Of a DNA stretch of 64,000 nucleotides, positions 18,147 through 27,178 are shown in pieces. The notes beneath the pieces are model-generated. The model was not told the DNA's origin, made no database searches, and saw nothing but the letters and a program-made list of their open reading frames with translations. Position numbers and translations under genes: made by a program. Source of the stretch: Rhizobium lentis (GTDB lineage: Bacteria; Pseudomonadota; Alphaproteobacteria; Rhizobiales; Rhizobiaceae); NCBI RefSeq assembly GCF_014200175.1, contig NZ_JACHBD010000001.1:558001-622000 (forward strand). Direction: 5' to 3'. How positions within the stretch are numbered: position 1 is the first letter of the stretch; the number at the start of each line of letters is the position of its first letter.

Positions 18147-19049
18147 ATGGGCCGCCAGGATATTAACCGCTCCGGCGAGATGGAAGTCTTCGTCAGCGTC
18201 GTCGAGCGCGGCGGCTTCTCCGCGGCCGCCACGGTGCGGTGCATGACGCCGTCCGCCGTCAGCAAGCTCGTCGCCCGGTTGGAGGCGCGTCTCGGCGTTC
18301 GCCTCGTCAACCGCTCCACCCGCAGACTCCAACTGACACCGGAGGGCTGCGCCTTCTACGAGCGCAGCATCGCCATCCTTGCCGATATCGCCGAGGCCGA
18401 ACGCCAGGCCTCATCCGGCGAGGACGCGGCAGGCCGCATCCGCATCAACACCAGCGGCTCCTTCGGCAATCATGTGCTGGCGCCGCTCGTGCCTGCCTTC
18501 ATGGCGCTTCATCCCTCTGTGACGCTGGATATTGCCCACACCGACAAGGTGATCGACCTGATGGAGGAGCGCGCCGACGTCGCGATCCGCGCCGGGCCGT
18601 TGAAGAGTTCCAGCCTGATCGCCCGCAAACTCGGCGCCACCGGCAAGATCATCGTCGCCTCACCTGATTACCTCGGCCGTCATGGCGAACCGCGCACGGT
18701 CGCCGATCTCCGTCACCATTGCCGCATCGGCTTTTCCTATGCCCGCGCCATCGAGGGCTGGCCGATGCGGGAAAGCGGCGAGACGGTGACGATCCCGATC
18801 ACTCCGGGCATTCAGGTCGCAGACGGCGAAGCCATGCGGCATCTCGCTCTGTCGGGCGCCGGCCTTGCCCGACTGGCCGCCTTCACCGTGCGCGCCGATA
18901 TCGAGGCCGGTCGCCTGGTGCCGGTGCTCGAAGAGGCGAATCCCGGTGATCTGGAGGAGTTCTACGCCGTCTATATCGGCCAGGGCGGACCACTGCCGGC
19001 GCGCGTCCGCGCCTTGCTCGATTTTCTCGCCGGCCATGTGCGGCTCTGA
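18147..19049 (+). CDS. LysR-family transcriptional regulator
   Basis: A 300-residue LTTR: winged helix-turn-helix at residues 10-68 (FVSVVERGGFSAAATVRCMTPSAVSKLVARLEARLGVRLVNR) and a periplasmic-binding-protein-like effector domain from about residue 95. It is divergent from the aldo/keto reductase gene, the usual LTTR arrangement, so autoregulation and control of that gene are likely (inference). ATG at 18147; a later ATG at 18180 would remove part of the first helix. Confidence 0.92.
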   Translation: MGRQDINRSGEMEVFVSVVERGGFSAAATVRCMTPSAVSKLVARLEARLGVRLVNRSTRRLQLTPEGCAFYERSIAILADIAEAERQASSGEDAAGRIRINTSGSFGNHVLAPLVPAFMALHPSVTLDIAHTDKVIDLMEERADVAIRAGPLKSSSLIARKLGATGKIIVASPDYLGRHGEPRTVADLRHHCRIGFSYARAIEGWPMRESGETVTIPITPGIQVADGEAMRHLALSGAGLARLAAFTVRADIEAGRLVPVLEEANPGDLEEFYAVYIGQGGPLPARVRALLDFLAGHVRL

Positions 19050-19276
19050 GGCATCGAACAACGTCCTTATGAAAACAGCGACTTAAGCCGGCCACTTGAA
19101 TCAAACTCGCACCTGAGATGGCCGACAAGCCCGATTTCGCAATTGACCGCGCTCACGGTCCCCGCCTATACCGAAGCCGCCGACCGGCCTTGCAGCCGGC
19201 CTCTCTTCGTCGTGCCGGAGCTTCTTCGACCTTCAGCCTCCGGGCTTGGCACCGGCCAGGAAAGACATGGGGAATC

Positions 19277-20371
19277 ATGCCGATCAGCCACGCACGCCGC
19301 CTCCTGCGTGATGCCGGCCTGCCCAAATGGGCGCTGCTGCTCTCGCTCTCGACCGCCTTCACCGTCTTCCTCGAACTCTTTGCCTTGCCCGCCTCGCTGC
19401 TGATCGGACCGATGGTGGCCGCCATCGCGCTGGCGCTGACCGTCGGCAAGGGAAGGCTCCGCGTGCCGCTCTGGCCGCTGCAACTCGGTCAGGTCCTCGT
19501 CGGCCTGATGATGGCCCGCACCATCACCCCTGACATTCTCGGCACCATGGTCAAGGATGCGCCGCTCTTCCTGCTGTTCATCTTCTCCGTCATCGCCATC
19601 GCCACCGGCCTCGGTTGGCTCCTGACGCGCTGGCAGGTCCTGCCCGGAACGACCGCTGTCTGGGGCTCCTCGCCGGGCGGCGCCTCGGCGATGGTCATCA
19701 TGTCGGAAGCCTATGGCGCCGATGCCCGGCTCGTCGCCTTCATGCAGTATCTGCGTGTCGTCTTCGTCGCCGTTGGCGCCTCGGTGATTTCACGCCTGTG
19801 GGTGGCAGCCGACGGCGCCGAGCCGCCGCCGCTCATCCTCTTTCCCGAAGTCGACTGGCCTGCCCTTGCAGCGACGATGGCCTTCGCCGCCCTCTGTGCC
19901 TACAGCGTGCGGCGCCTGCGCATCCAGGGCGGGATGATCATCGTGCCGCTCTTTCTCGGCGCCTTCCTGCAAGGCGTCGGCCTCTTGAGGATCGAGCTGC
20001 CAATGTGGCTGCTCGCCATCGCCTATGCGCTCGTCGGCTGGAGCATCGGCCTGCGCTTCACCCGCTCGATCCTCTCGCATGTGGCGCGCGCCCTGCCGCG
20101 AGTGTCGGCTTGCATCGTGCTGCTGATGGCGCTTTGCGGCTGCATGGCAGCCGCCCTTCATGTCTTCGCCGGTATCGACCCGCTGACCGCCTATCTCGCC
20201 ACCAGCCCCGGCGGCGCCGATTCCGTCGCCATCATCGCCGCCTCCAGCGATGTCGACGTGCCCTTCGTGATGGCGATGCAAACCGGCCGTTTCCTTGTCA
20301 TTCTGCTCATCGGCCCGATGCTCGCCCGTTTCATCGCCCGCCGCTCCGGTCTTGCGGAAGGTCCCGTTTGA
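19277..20371 (+). CDS. AbrB-family integral membrane protein
   Basis: A 364-residue protein of Pfam family AbrB (ammonia monooxygenase-like / AbrB duplication), with about ten hydrophobic segments and two related halves. The signature GSSPGGASAMVIMSEAYGAD in the first half is matched by TSPGGADSVAIIAASSDVD in the second. The function is not well defined; transport has been proposed for the family. The frame extends to 19118, but the ATG at 19277 starts just before the first membrane segment. A 227-bp gap separates it from the LysR gene. Confidence 0.85.
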   Translation: MPISHARRLLRDAGLPKWALLLSLSTAFTVFLELFALPASLLIGPMVAAIALALTVGKGRLRVPLWPLQLGQVLVGLMMARTITPDILGTMVKDAPLFLLFIFSVIAIATGLGWLLTRWQVLPGTTAVWGSSPGGASAMVIMSEAYGADARLVAFMQYLRVVFVAVGASVISRLWVAADGAEPPPLILFPEVDWPALAATMAFAALCAYSVRRLRIQGGMIIVPLFLGAFLQGVGLLRIELPMWLLAIAYALVGWSIGLRFTRSILSHVARALPRVSACIVLLMALCGCMAAALHVFAGIDPLTAYLATSPGGADSVAIIAASSDVDVPFVMAMQTGRFLVILLIGPMLARFIARRSGLAEGPV

Positions 20372-20397
20372 AGTGGCCTCAACACATAAACCTGTGC

Positions 20398-21267
20398 CTA
20401 GCTGCCGGGATTGCGCGCCAGCGCCGCCCACTGCCCGGGCGTTATGCCGTAGGCCTTCTTGAAGTGGCGGTTGAGATGGCTCTGGTCGGCAAAGCCGGTC
20501 GCCGCCGCCGTATCCGAAATGCCCTCACCCGCGCCGATCATGGCGCGGGCCTGCTGCAGCCGGCGCATCAGGAGGTAGCGATGCGGGCTCGTGGCGAATG
20601 CCGCCCGGAAGTGCCGCGACAGCGCAAAACGATCGAGCCCGGTGACCGCTTCCAGTTCGCCGGAATGAACCGGCCGCGTGGCATGCGCTTCAAGATAATC
20701 GCGCGCCGCCCGTGTCTGCCGCCAGGCGATCGCTCCGAGCGGTCGGCGCGGCAAGCGCGCGTGCCGCGACAAGCCGCCCGTCACCCGCGACACGAAATCA
20801 TCGACGAAGAGCTCGTCCAGTTCGCGGTCGAGTTCGCCGAGCGCGGCAAGCAGCACGCCTGCCAGCGCCGGATCGCTGATGACCGGTTCATCGACGAACG
20901 GCAGGCCAAGGCCTTCCGCCTCCAGGCATTCGAGCAGCAGCGCCGGCTCCAGATAAAGCATACGGTATTGCAGCCCGTCCTCAGTTCCCGCCCCGCCGTC
21001 GTGTTCCTCGTCGGGGTGCAGCACGATCACCTGTCCCGGCAGGCTGAACCGCCGCTCTCCGCGATAACGAAAGGTCTGCACGCCTTTCACGGTGACGCCG
21101 AGTGCATAGGTGTCGTGGCGGTGCGGCTCGAAGGCATTGCCGGAGAATTGCGCGCCGATGCGCTCGATGCCGGGAAAGGCCGGCGCCGTCAGAATGCCGT
21201 TGCCGGATGGCCCGGTGCACAAACGTTCAAGACCTTCGAAGACCTGCGGATGTAGATCCTGGCTCAA
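20398..21267 (-). CDS. AraC-family transcriptional regulator
   Basis: A 289-residue regulator with an N-terminal cupin-like sensor domain (EPHRHDTYALGVTVKGVQTFRYRGERR) and a C-terminal double helix-turn-helix (LEAVTGLDRFALSRHFRAAFATSPHRYLLMRRLQQAR; SDTAAATGFADQSHLNRHFKKAYGITPGQW). The start appears to be TTG at 21267, since no early ATG exists; GAGG lies just upstream. It is divergent from a DUF2000 gene 44 bp away and is the likely regulator of it. Family members of this type often control amino-acid exporters or small metabolic genes. Confidence 0.9.
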   Translation of the reverse strand: MSQDLHPQVFEGLERLCTGPSGNGILTAPAFPGIERIGAQFSGNAFEPHRHDTYALGVTVKGVQTFRYRGERRFSLPGQVIVLHPDEEHDGGAGTEDGLQYRMLYLEPALLLECLEAEGLGLPFVDEPVISDPALAGVLLAALGELDRELDELFVDDFVSRVTGGLSRHARLPRRPLGAIAWRQTRAARDYLEAHATRPVHSGELEAVTGLDRFALSRHFRAAFATSPHRYLLMRRLQQARAMIGAGEGISDTAAATGFADQSHLNRHFKKAYGITPGQWAALARNPGS

Positions 21268-21311
21268 TGCCCTCGATACTCCTATTCCATGCAGAGGTGA
21301 AAGACTGTCTG

Positions 21312-21719
21312 ATGTTTGATACCAAAATCGCCGTCGTCCTGCGAAACAATCTTGCCGCCTGGCAGAAGCTGAATGTCACCGCCTTCCTGATAACCGGCGT
21401 TGCCGGCGGGCATCCCGAGATCATCGGCGAGCCCTACCGCGACCGTGCCGGCAACATCTACAACCCCTTGTCGATCCAGCCGATCATCGTGCTTTCCGCC
21501 GACGAGGCGACGATGTCGACAATCCACCGCCGCGCGCTGGAACGGGATGTCACCGCCTCGCTCTTTATCGAGGAGATGTTCGCGACCGGTCACGACGCCG
21601 CCAATCGCGCCGTCTTCGCCGAATATGCGCCCGACGATGCCAAGGTCGTCGGCATCGCGCTGCGCGCCGAAAAGAAGATCGTTGATAAGGTCACCAAGGG
21701 CGCGACGATGCAACATTGA
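21312..21719 (+). CDS. DUF2000 family protein
   Basis: A 135-residue cytosolic protein matching DUF2000, a fold related to peptidyl-tRNA hydrolase II. Seen: FDTKIAVVLRNNLAAWQKLNVTAFLITGVAG at the N-terminus and PIIVLSADEATMSTIHRRALERD in the middle. Biochemical role unknown. The frame is open to 21102, but the ATG at 21312 matches the family start. It is divergent from the AraC regulator gene, a pairing that suggests regulation by it. Confidence 0.85.
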   Translation: MFDTKIAVVLRNNLAAWQKLNVTAFLITGVAGGHPEIIGEPYRDRAGNIYNPLSIQPIIVLSADEATMSTIHRRALERDVTASLFIEEMFATGHDAANRAVFAEYAPDDAKVVGIALRAEKKIVDKVTKGATMQH

Positions 21720-21787
21720 ACACATGTCAGCGGGCCTGGACAAGATACGAACAACGCAATGACGTAAACACCTTGACGCTTTAACAG

Positions 21788-21818
21788 AAAAAGGCCGGGA
21801 GCGACCCGGCCTTTCGTA
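21788..21818 (-). terminator. Rho-independent terminator of the OmpA-type gene
   Basis: Perfect hairpin GGCCGGG-TCGCT-CCCGGCC (21793-21811) followed on the minus strand by TTTTT, 18 bp after the stop of the lipoprotein gene. On the plus strand the hairpin is also close enough to serve the DUF2000 gene. Confidence 0.88.
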
Positions 21819-21836
21819 TACTCTGTCGAAACAGGC

Positions 21837-22502
21837 TCAGCCCTGGGTGATCGGCGCGATCTGGATTTCGACGCGGCGGTTCTGGGCGCGGCCCGCCTCG
21901 CTTGCATTGGAGGCGACCGGCTGCGAGGGGCCAAAGCCGACGGCGGATACGCGGCGCTGGTCGATGCCCTGGCCGCCGAGATAATCGGCAACCGAAAGCG
22001 CACGGCGCTGCGACAGATCCTGATTGTGCTGCAGGCTGCCGGTCGAATCCGTATGGCCGTTGACGTCGATCAGCGTGCGGTTGAACTTGCGCAGCACGAT
22101 CGCAACCGAATTCAGCGTCGGATAGAAGCCCGGCTTTACCGCATCCTGGTCGACGTCGAAGGTGATGTTCGACGGCATGTTGAGAATGATGTTGTCGCCG
22201 TTGCGGGTCACCGAAATGCCGGTACCTTCGAGCTGGGCACGAAGCTCTGCTTCCTGCTGGTCCATATAATTGCCGATCGCACCGCCGGCGAGAGCGCCGA
22301 TGCCGGCGCCGATGAGCGCCGCATTGCGCTTGCCGTGCCCGCCGCCGCCGACAGCGACACCAACGAGAGCGCCGCCAAGCGCACCGAGCGCCGCGCCGCC
22401 CGCCGTATTGGAAACCTTCTGTTCACCGGTATAGGGATCGGTCGTCGTGCAGGCGCTGAGATAGCTTGCTGCGACAGCCAGAAGTATGAATTTCTTGATC
22501 AT
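21837..22502 (-). CDS. OmpA-family outer-membrane lipoprotein (YiaD-like)
   Basis: A 221-residue lipoprotein: signal sequence MIKKFILLAVAASYLSAC with the lipidated Cys at residue 18, then glycine-zipper repeats (GGAALGALGGALVGVAVGG, IGAGIGALAGGAIGNY) and a C-terminal OmpA domain that binds peptidoglycan (VNGHTDSTGSLQHNQDLSQRRALSVADYL). It tethers the outer membrane to peptidoglycan. It has its own terminator and a 250-bp upstream gap in which nothing else is seen. Confidence 0.92.
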   Translation of the reverse strand: MIKKFILLAVAASYLSACTTTDPYTGEQKVSNTAGGAALGALGGALVGVAVGGGGHGKRNAALIGAGIGALAGGAIGNYMDQQEAELRAQLEGTGISVTRNGDNIILNMPSNITFDVDQDAVKPGFYPTLNSVAIVLRKFNRTLIDVNGHTDSTGSLQHNQDLSQRRALSVADYLGGQGIDQRRVSAVGFGPSQPVASNASEAGRAQNRRVEIQIAPITQG

Positions 22503-22752
22503 GGACAGGACGGTCTCCGTTCAAAGCTGATGCGAGCAAAAGGCAAGGATTACGGCAAGAAAATGAAGAGGTTCCCTTGATAGGGGAATTTCAGGCGCCG
22601 AAATAGCAGCCATGTTGCTTGAATGCGCGAATATCACCAGTTTTAGCAACTCGATCAGGCTGACGGGCAGCAGTCGCGACGATCAGCCCTCATGGTAAGG
22701 AAGCCCGGAGCGTCTCGAACCGCGAGGGCGGGTGGCTGGGTGATCTCACCTC

Positions 22753-23751
22753 TTAGAAATTCTGGAACAGCTGCCGCACCGTATCGTAGGTCGCGTTGGC
22801 GATGTTCAGCGACTGCAAGCCGAGCTGCTGCTGCGTCTGTAATGCCTTGAGCTTGCTGGCCTCCTCCTCCATGTCGGCATCGACCAGCCGGCCGATGCCA
22901 GCGGTGATGTTGTCGTGCAGTTTGGCGGCGAAGTCGTTTTGCAGCTCGATGCGTTTTTCCAGCGCGCCGAAGGCCGAGCCCACCGTCGTCAGCTGCGTCA
23001 GCGCCGCATCGACGACACTTATCATCTCGCCGATCTGCCCCTGCGTCGTCGCCGCTGATAGCGAAATGACGACCTGCCCGGCAGTGGTGCCGTTCTTGCT
23101 GGTCATCAGCACATAATTCTGCGAGGTCCCGAGCTCGCTGGCGAAATGAGCCGAGGTCAGTACGCCGTATTCGCCGGAGCCGGTCGCCCGGTCATCGATG
23201 AGATAGCGCGCATCCTTGGAGCTCGTGGCTCCAACCGGCGTATTGTCGATATGGTAGCTCAGCATGCCGACTGAAATCGTGCCGTCGGCATTGCGGATAA
23301 AGGAGGCCGGAATTTGCCGCGGTTGCGTCGGCGTGGCGTCGTTGTTGAGGACGACCCAGTTGTCGCTGTTGAAGGTCGCCGATTCGGAAACGCTACGCAG
23401 TTGCTCCTGCAGTTGCGTGAGTTCTTCGTTGATCTTCGTCTTGTCGACCCCGTCCTCGGTCGCAGCGACCAGCTTCGCCTTGATTTCTGACACGAGGTCG
23501 ACGACGTTCTGGACGCCGGTATAGGCGGTGCCCATCGTCGCCGCCGCCATGCCGAGCGCATCCTGGACAGCCGAAATCGCCTTGTTGTCGGTCCGTGCTG
23601 TGGTGGCGATCGACCAGTTAACCGCATTGTCGGCCGCTTTTGCGACACGCATGCCCGTCGTGATGTGGTTCTGCGTGACGGTCATATTGCGGTTGATATC
23701 GCGCAGCACATGGAGCGCCGCGTCGACGGAGACGCGCTGATAAATACTCAC
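22753..23751 (-). CDS. Flagellin, solitary
   Basis: A 332-residue flagellin with conserved N-terminal (LHVLRDINRNMTVTQNHITTGMRVAKAADNAVNWSIATT) and C-terminal (LKALQTQQQLGLQSLNIANATYDTVRQLF) coiled-coil regions and a short variable centre. The start is probably GTG at 23751, as the sequence from there (VSIYQRVSVDAAL) corresponds to the normal flagellin start and GGAG lies 10 bp upstream; an upstream in-frame ATG at 23817 adds an unrelated 22 residues. No other flagellar gene is in the window, so this is one of the scattered minor flagellins that rhizobia carry (flaE/flaH type); exact name not assigned. Confidence 0.9.
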   Translation of the reverse strand: MSIYQRVSVDAALHVLRDINRNMTVTQNHITTGMRVAKAADNAVNWSIATTARTDNKAISAVQDALGMAAATMGTAYTGVQNVVDLVSEIKAKLVAATEDGVDKTKINEELTQLQEQLRSVSESATFNSDNWVVLNNDATPTQPRQIPASFIRNADGTISVGMLSYHIDNTPVGATSSKDARYLIDDRATGSGEYGVLTSAHFASELGTSQNYVLMTSKNGTTAGQVVISLSAATTQGQIGEMISVVDAALTQLTTVGSAFGALEKRIELQNDFAAKLHDNITAGIGRLVDADMEEEASKLKALQTQQQLGLQSLNIANATYDTVRQLFQNF

Positions 23752-24022
23752 GGGAACTAAACTCCAAAAACACAACAGAACGCAACTGAACCAGGAATGA
23801 ACCGTCCGCGCGGACACTCATGTCCGGGGTCGCTGAATCCAGCGCGTTGCGGCCTTCGAGAAACGGAGAAGACCAGTTGGTTCCTGGTCACGATCATTGC
23901 CGCTTATGCTTAACAAACGGCTAATCTTCAGGCGAAATTTATCTTATTTGGCAAGGCTTGATATACCACAAGAAACCCCCTTGAATGGGAACCCGGCGGG
24001 GGGACTCAGTCTGATGCAAGCC

Positions 24023-27000
24023 TCATTCTGCGGCTTGCAGTTGCTCTTCATCTGGTGCGGCGCGAGGCCGGGTGGCGATCGCCATCTCCTCGTGCAGGCG
24101 CGCTTCTTCATGGGCGTGCGGCTTGGCAAAGCGAGCGAGCAGCAGATAGGCCACCGGAGTGATGAACAGCGTCACCAGCGTCGCGAAGCCGAGGCCGCCG
24201 ACGATCACCCAGCCGAGCGCCACGCGCGCTTCCGCACCGGCGCCATGGGCAAAGACCAGCGGCACACCGCCAAGAATGGTGGCGATCATCGTCATCATGA
24301 CGGGGCGCAGGCGTAGCGCGCAGGCTTTCTCGATCGACGCGCGCACATCCTCGCCCCGGTCGCGCAGCTGATTGGCGAATTCGACGATCAGAATGCCGTT
24401 CTTCGCCATGACGCCGACGAGGAGCACCAGGCCGATCTGGCTGTAGATGTTGAGGCTGGAGCCGGTGATAACCAGCGCGAAGACGGCGCAGGCAAGGCCG
24501 AGCGGCACCGTCGACATGATGATCAGCGACGACAGCACGCTTTCGAACTGCGCCGCCAGTACCAGGAAGATGATGACGATGGCGAAGCCGAAGGTCAGCG
24601 CCATGCCGTTCGAGTTCTCTTCCAGCGTCGCAGCTTCGGCAAGCGGCAGCAGGCGCGCGCCCGGCGGCAGCAGCGGCTCGGCCAGTTCGGTCACCTGCTT
24701 GACGGCATCGCCGAGCGACATGTTTCTCTTCAGCCCAGCGGTGATCGCCACGGAGGCGAGCTGCTGCTCGCGGTTGAGCTGTGGCGCGACCGAGCCCTCC
24801 TTCATCGTGGCGATGACTGACATTGGCACGATCTTGCCGTCGCCGGTCTTCAGGAACACGTTTTCGAGGTCGGTCGGATCGTCGATCGGCCGCGTCGTCG
24901 AGGTCAGAAGCACAGGATAGGATTCGCCGTCGACGAAAACGTCGACCACCGAGCGTCCTTCGAGCAGCGACTGGATCGCCGTCGAAAGCCCGGTGATGTC
25001 GATGCCGAGATCCGAGGCACGCTCGCGGTCGATCGCCACCGACACCTGCGCCTGGCTCGGTTCGTTGGTCAGGCGCGGCGTATCATATTGGCCGGTGGCT
25101 TCGAGCGCCTGCACCAGCTTGGCGGCAGCCGCCGTCAGCGCCGCATGATCATTGCCGACCAGCGCCATCTGCACGCCGCTGCCGGCGCCGCGGATACGCA
25201 GGCTATTGGAGGAGATCGCGTTGCCGCGCAGCGCCGGCACCTTCGCCGCCGCCTGGTTGATGTCGGCGACGATCTCGGCCTGAGTCCGGTGGCGTTCACC
25301 CCAGGGCGCAAGTGTCAGCACCATGAAACCGCTGTTCAGCGAGCCGCCCTGGCCGGAGATCGAGAAGACGTTGCGGATGTCGCCGCCGTCGACCAGCGGC
25401 TGCAGATATTCCTCGACGAGCTGCATCTTGTCGCGGGTATATTCGAGGCTCGATCCCTGCGGCGTCGTCAGCCGCATCATCACCATCGACCGGTCCTCTT
25501 CCGGCGTCAGCTCGCTCTTGACCGTGGAAAAGGCAATGACCGCTGCACCGGCAAAGATCACCGAGAACAGCATGATGACCACGGGCGCGTTCAGACAGCC
25601 ATGCAGCGCCCATTTATAGAGACGGGCGAGCGCCCCGCCGAAGCGGCCGAGCGCACCGTGATCCTCAATCATCGGCCTCGTCAGCATGCGCGAAGCGAGC
25701 ATCGGACACAGCGTCAGCGCCACGATCGACGACAGCCCGACCGAAAAGGCGAGCACGAAGCCGAATTCGCGGAACAGGCCGCCGACCTGACCCGGCAGGA
25801 AGGAGAGCGGAATGAACACCGCCGCCAGCGTCGCGGTCGTGGCGACGACGGCGAAGAACACCTCGCGCGTGCCGAGCACGGCCGCCGCCCGCGGCCCCAT
25901 GCCCTCGGCCCGCCGGCGCACGATGTTTTCGAGCACTACGATCGCGTCGTCGACGACGAGGCCGGTTGCCAGCACGATGGCGAGCAGCGTCAGAATGTTG
26001 ATCGAGAAGCCGACCATGTAGATCGCCGCCAGCGTCCCGATCAGCGCCACCGGCATGCTGACCGCCGGGATCAGCGTCGCCCGCCAATCGCGCAGGAAGA
26101 GATAGATGACGGCGGTGACGATGACGGCGGCAAGCACCAATGCCAGCACCACCTCATGGATCGCGCCCTGGATGAAGACAGCGTCGTCGCTGGTGATTGC
26201 GATCGTCGTTCCCTCGGGCAGCGTCTTCGACAATTGCTCGACGGCGGCCTTGATGCCGGTCGAGATGTTGAGCGTGTTCGACTGCGCCTGGCGGATGATG
26301 CCGAGGCCAATGCCGGGCTTGCCGTTGGAACGCAGCGTAGTATCCCCGTCGCGGGGCCCAAGCGTCACCGTTGCGACGTCGCCCAGCCGGACGCGGTCCT
26401 GCAGCATCACGTTTGAAAAATCGGCCGGCGTCTGCAGGTTGGCGGTGGCGCGCACGACGATATCCTGCGTCGTGCTCTTCAGCGAGCCGGCCGGCACATC
26501 GAGCGCGGCATTGTCGAGTGCCTTCGTCAGATCGCCGATCGTCAGTCCGCGGCTTGCCAGCGCGCCTTGGTCGACATCGACACGGAAAACCTTCTCCTGA
26601 TCGCCATATTCCTCGACATCGGCCACGCCGTCGACGGAGGCCAATCGATCGATCACCTCGTTCTCGACGAGCTGCGTCAGGTCGTCCATGTTGAGCTTGG
26701 TGGAGGTGACGGCTAGGCGCATGATCGCCGAGGAGTCCGAATCCGCCTTGACAATCTGTGGCGCGTCCGCCTCGTCGGGAAGGTTCTGGGTGATGCGGCC
26801 GATCGCGTCGCGCACGTCGTTGGCGGCGACTGCGAGATCGATCGCATCGGAAAATTCGAGCGTCACCCGGCTCTGGCCGAAGGAAGAGGTCGACGAGATC
26901 GATTTCAGGCCGCTGACGCGGGCGACCGCGCCCTCGATCACCTTGGTCAGTTCCTGGTCGATCGTCTGCGGCGATGCGCCGTCGAAAGTGGTGCGCACGG

Positions 27001-27178
27001 TGACGACGGGACGATCGACATCCGGCAGCTCGCGGACCTCGACGCCGACATAGGCCGCAAGGCCGGCGACGACCATCAGCGTGTTGAACACCAGCGCCAG
27101 AATCGGCCGGCGAACGAAAAGCGCGGTGAAGCTCTGCTTGCCCGACGATCCGCCCTGATCAATCTCAGTCACGCTCAT
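24023..27178 (-). CDS. RND efflux pump, inner-membrane permease
   Basis: A 1051-residue AcrB/MexB-like (HAE-1) proton-driven transporter. Twelve membrane segments are in the usual pattern: one at residues about 29-47, then a periplasmic domain, five, a second periplasmic domain, and six. The essential Asp-Asp pair of helix 4 is in ATGLVVDDAIVVLENIV. The C-terminus is Arg/Glu-rich and cytoplasmic. It overlaps the upstream adaptor gene by 4 bp (ATGA), so both are co-translated. No outer-membrane TolC-type gene is present here; a shared TolC elsewhere is likely. Substrate range unknown. Confidence 0.94.
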   Translation of the reverse strand: MSVTEIDQGGSSGKQSFTALFVRRPILALVFNTLMVVAGLAAYVGVEVRELPDVDRPVVTVRTTFDGASPQTIDQELTKVIEGAVARVSGLKSISSTSSFGQSRVTLEFSDAIDLAVAANDVRDAIGRITQNLPDEADAPQIVKADSDSSAIMRLAVTSTKLNMDDLTQLVENEVIDRLASVDGVADVEEYGDQEKVFRVDVDQGALASRGLTIGDLTKALDNAALDVPAGSLKSTTQDIVVRATANLQTPADFSNVMLQDRVRLGDVATVTLGPRDGDTTLRSNGKPGIGLGIIRQAQSNTLNISTGIKAAVEQLSKTLPEGTTIAITSDDAVFIQGAIHEVVLALVLAAVIVTAVIYLFLRDWRATLIPAVSMPVALIGTLAAIYMVGFSINILTLLAIVLATGLVVDDAIVVLENIVRRRAEGMGPRAAAVLGTREVFFAVVATTATLAAVFIPLSFLPGQVGGLFREFGFVLAFSVGLSSIVALTLCPMLASRMLTRPMIEDHGALGRFGGALARLYKWALHGCLNAPVVIMLFSVIFAGAAVIAFSTVKSELTPEEDRSMVMMRLTTPQGSSLEYTRDKMQLVEEYLQPLVDGGDIRNVFSISGQGGSLNSGFMVLTLAPWGERHRTQAEIVADINQAAAKVPALRGNAISSNSLRIRGAGSGVQMALVGNDHAALTAAAAKLVQALEATGQYDTPRLTNEPSQAQVSVAIDRERASDLGIDITGLSTAIQSLLEGRSVVDVFVDGESYPVLLTSTTRPIDDPTDLENVFLKTGDGKIVPMSVIATMKEGSVAPQLNREQQLASVAITAGLKRNMSLGDAVKQVTELAEPLLPPGARLLPLAEAATLEENSNGMALTFGFAIVIIFLVLAAQFESVLSSLIIMSTVPLGLACAVFALVITGSSLNIYSQIGLVLLVGVMAKNGILIVEFANQLRDRGEDVRASIEKACALRLRPVMMTMIATILGGVPLVFAHGAGAEARVALGWVIVGGLGFATLVTLFITPVAYLLLARFAKPHAHEEARLHEEMAIATRPRAAPDEEQLQAAE

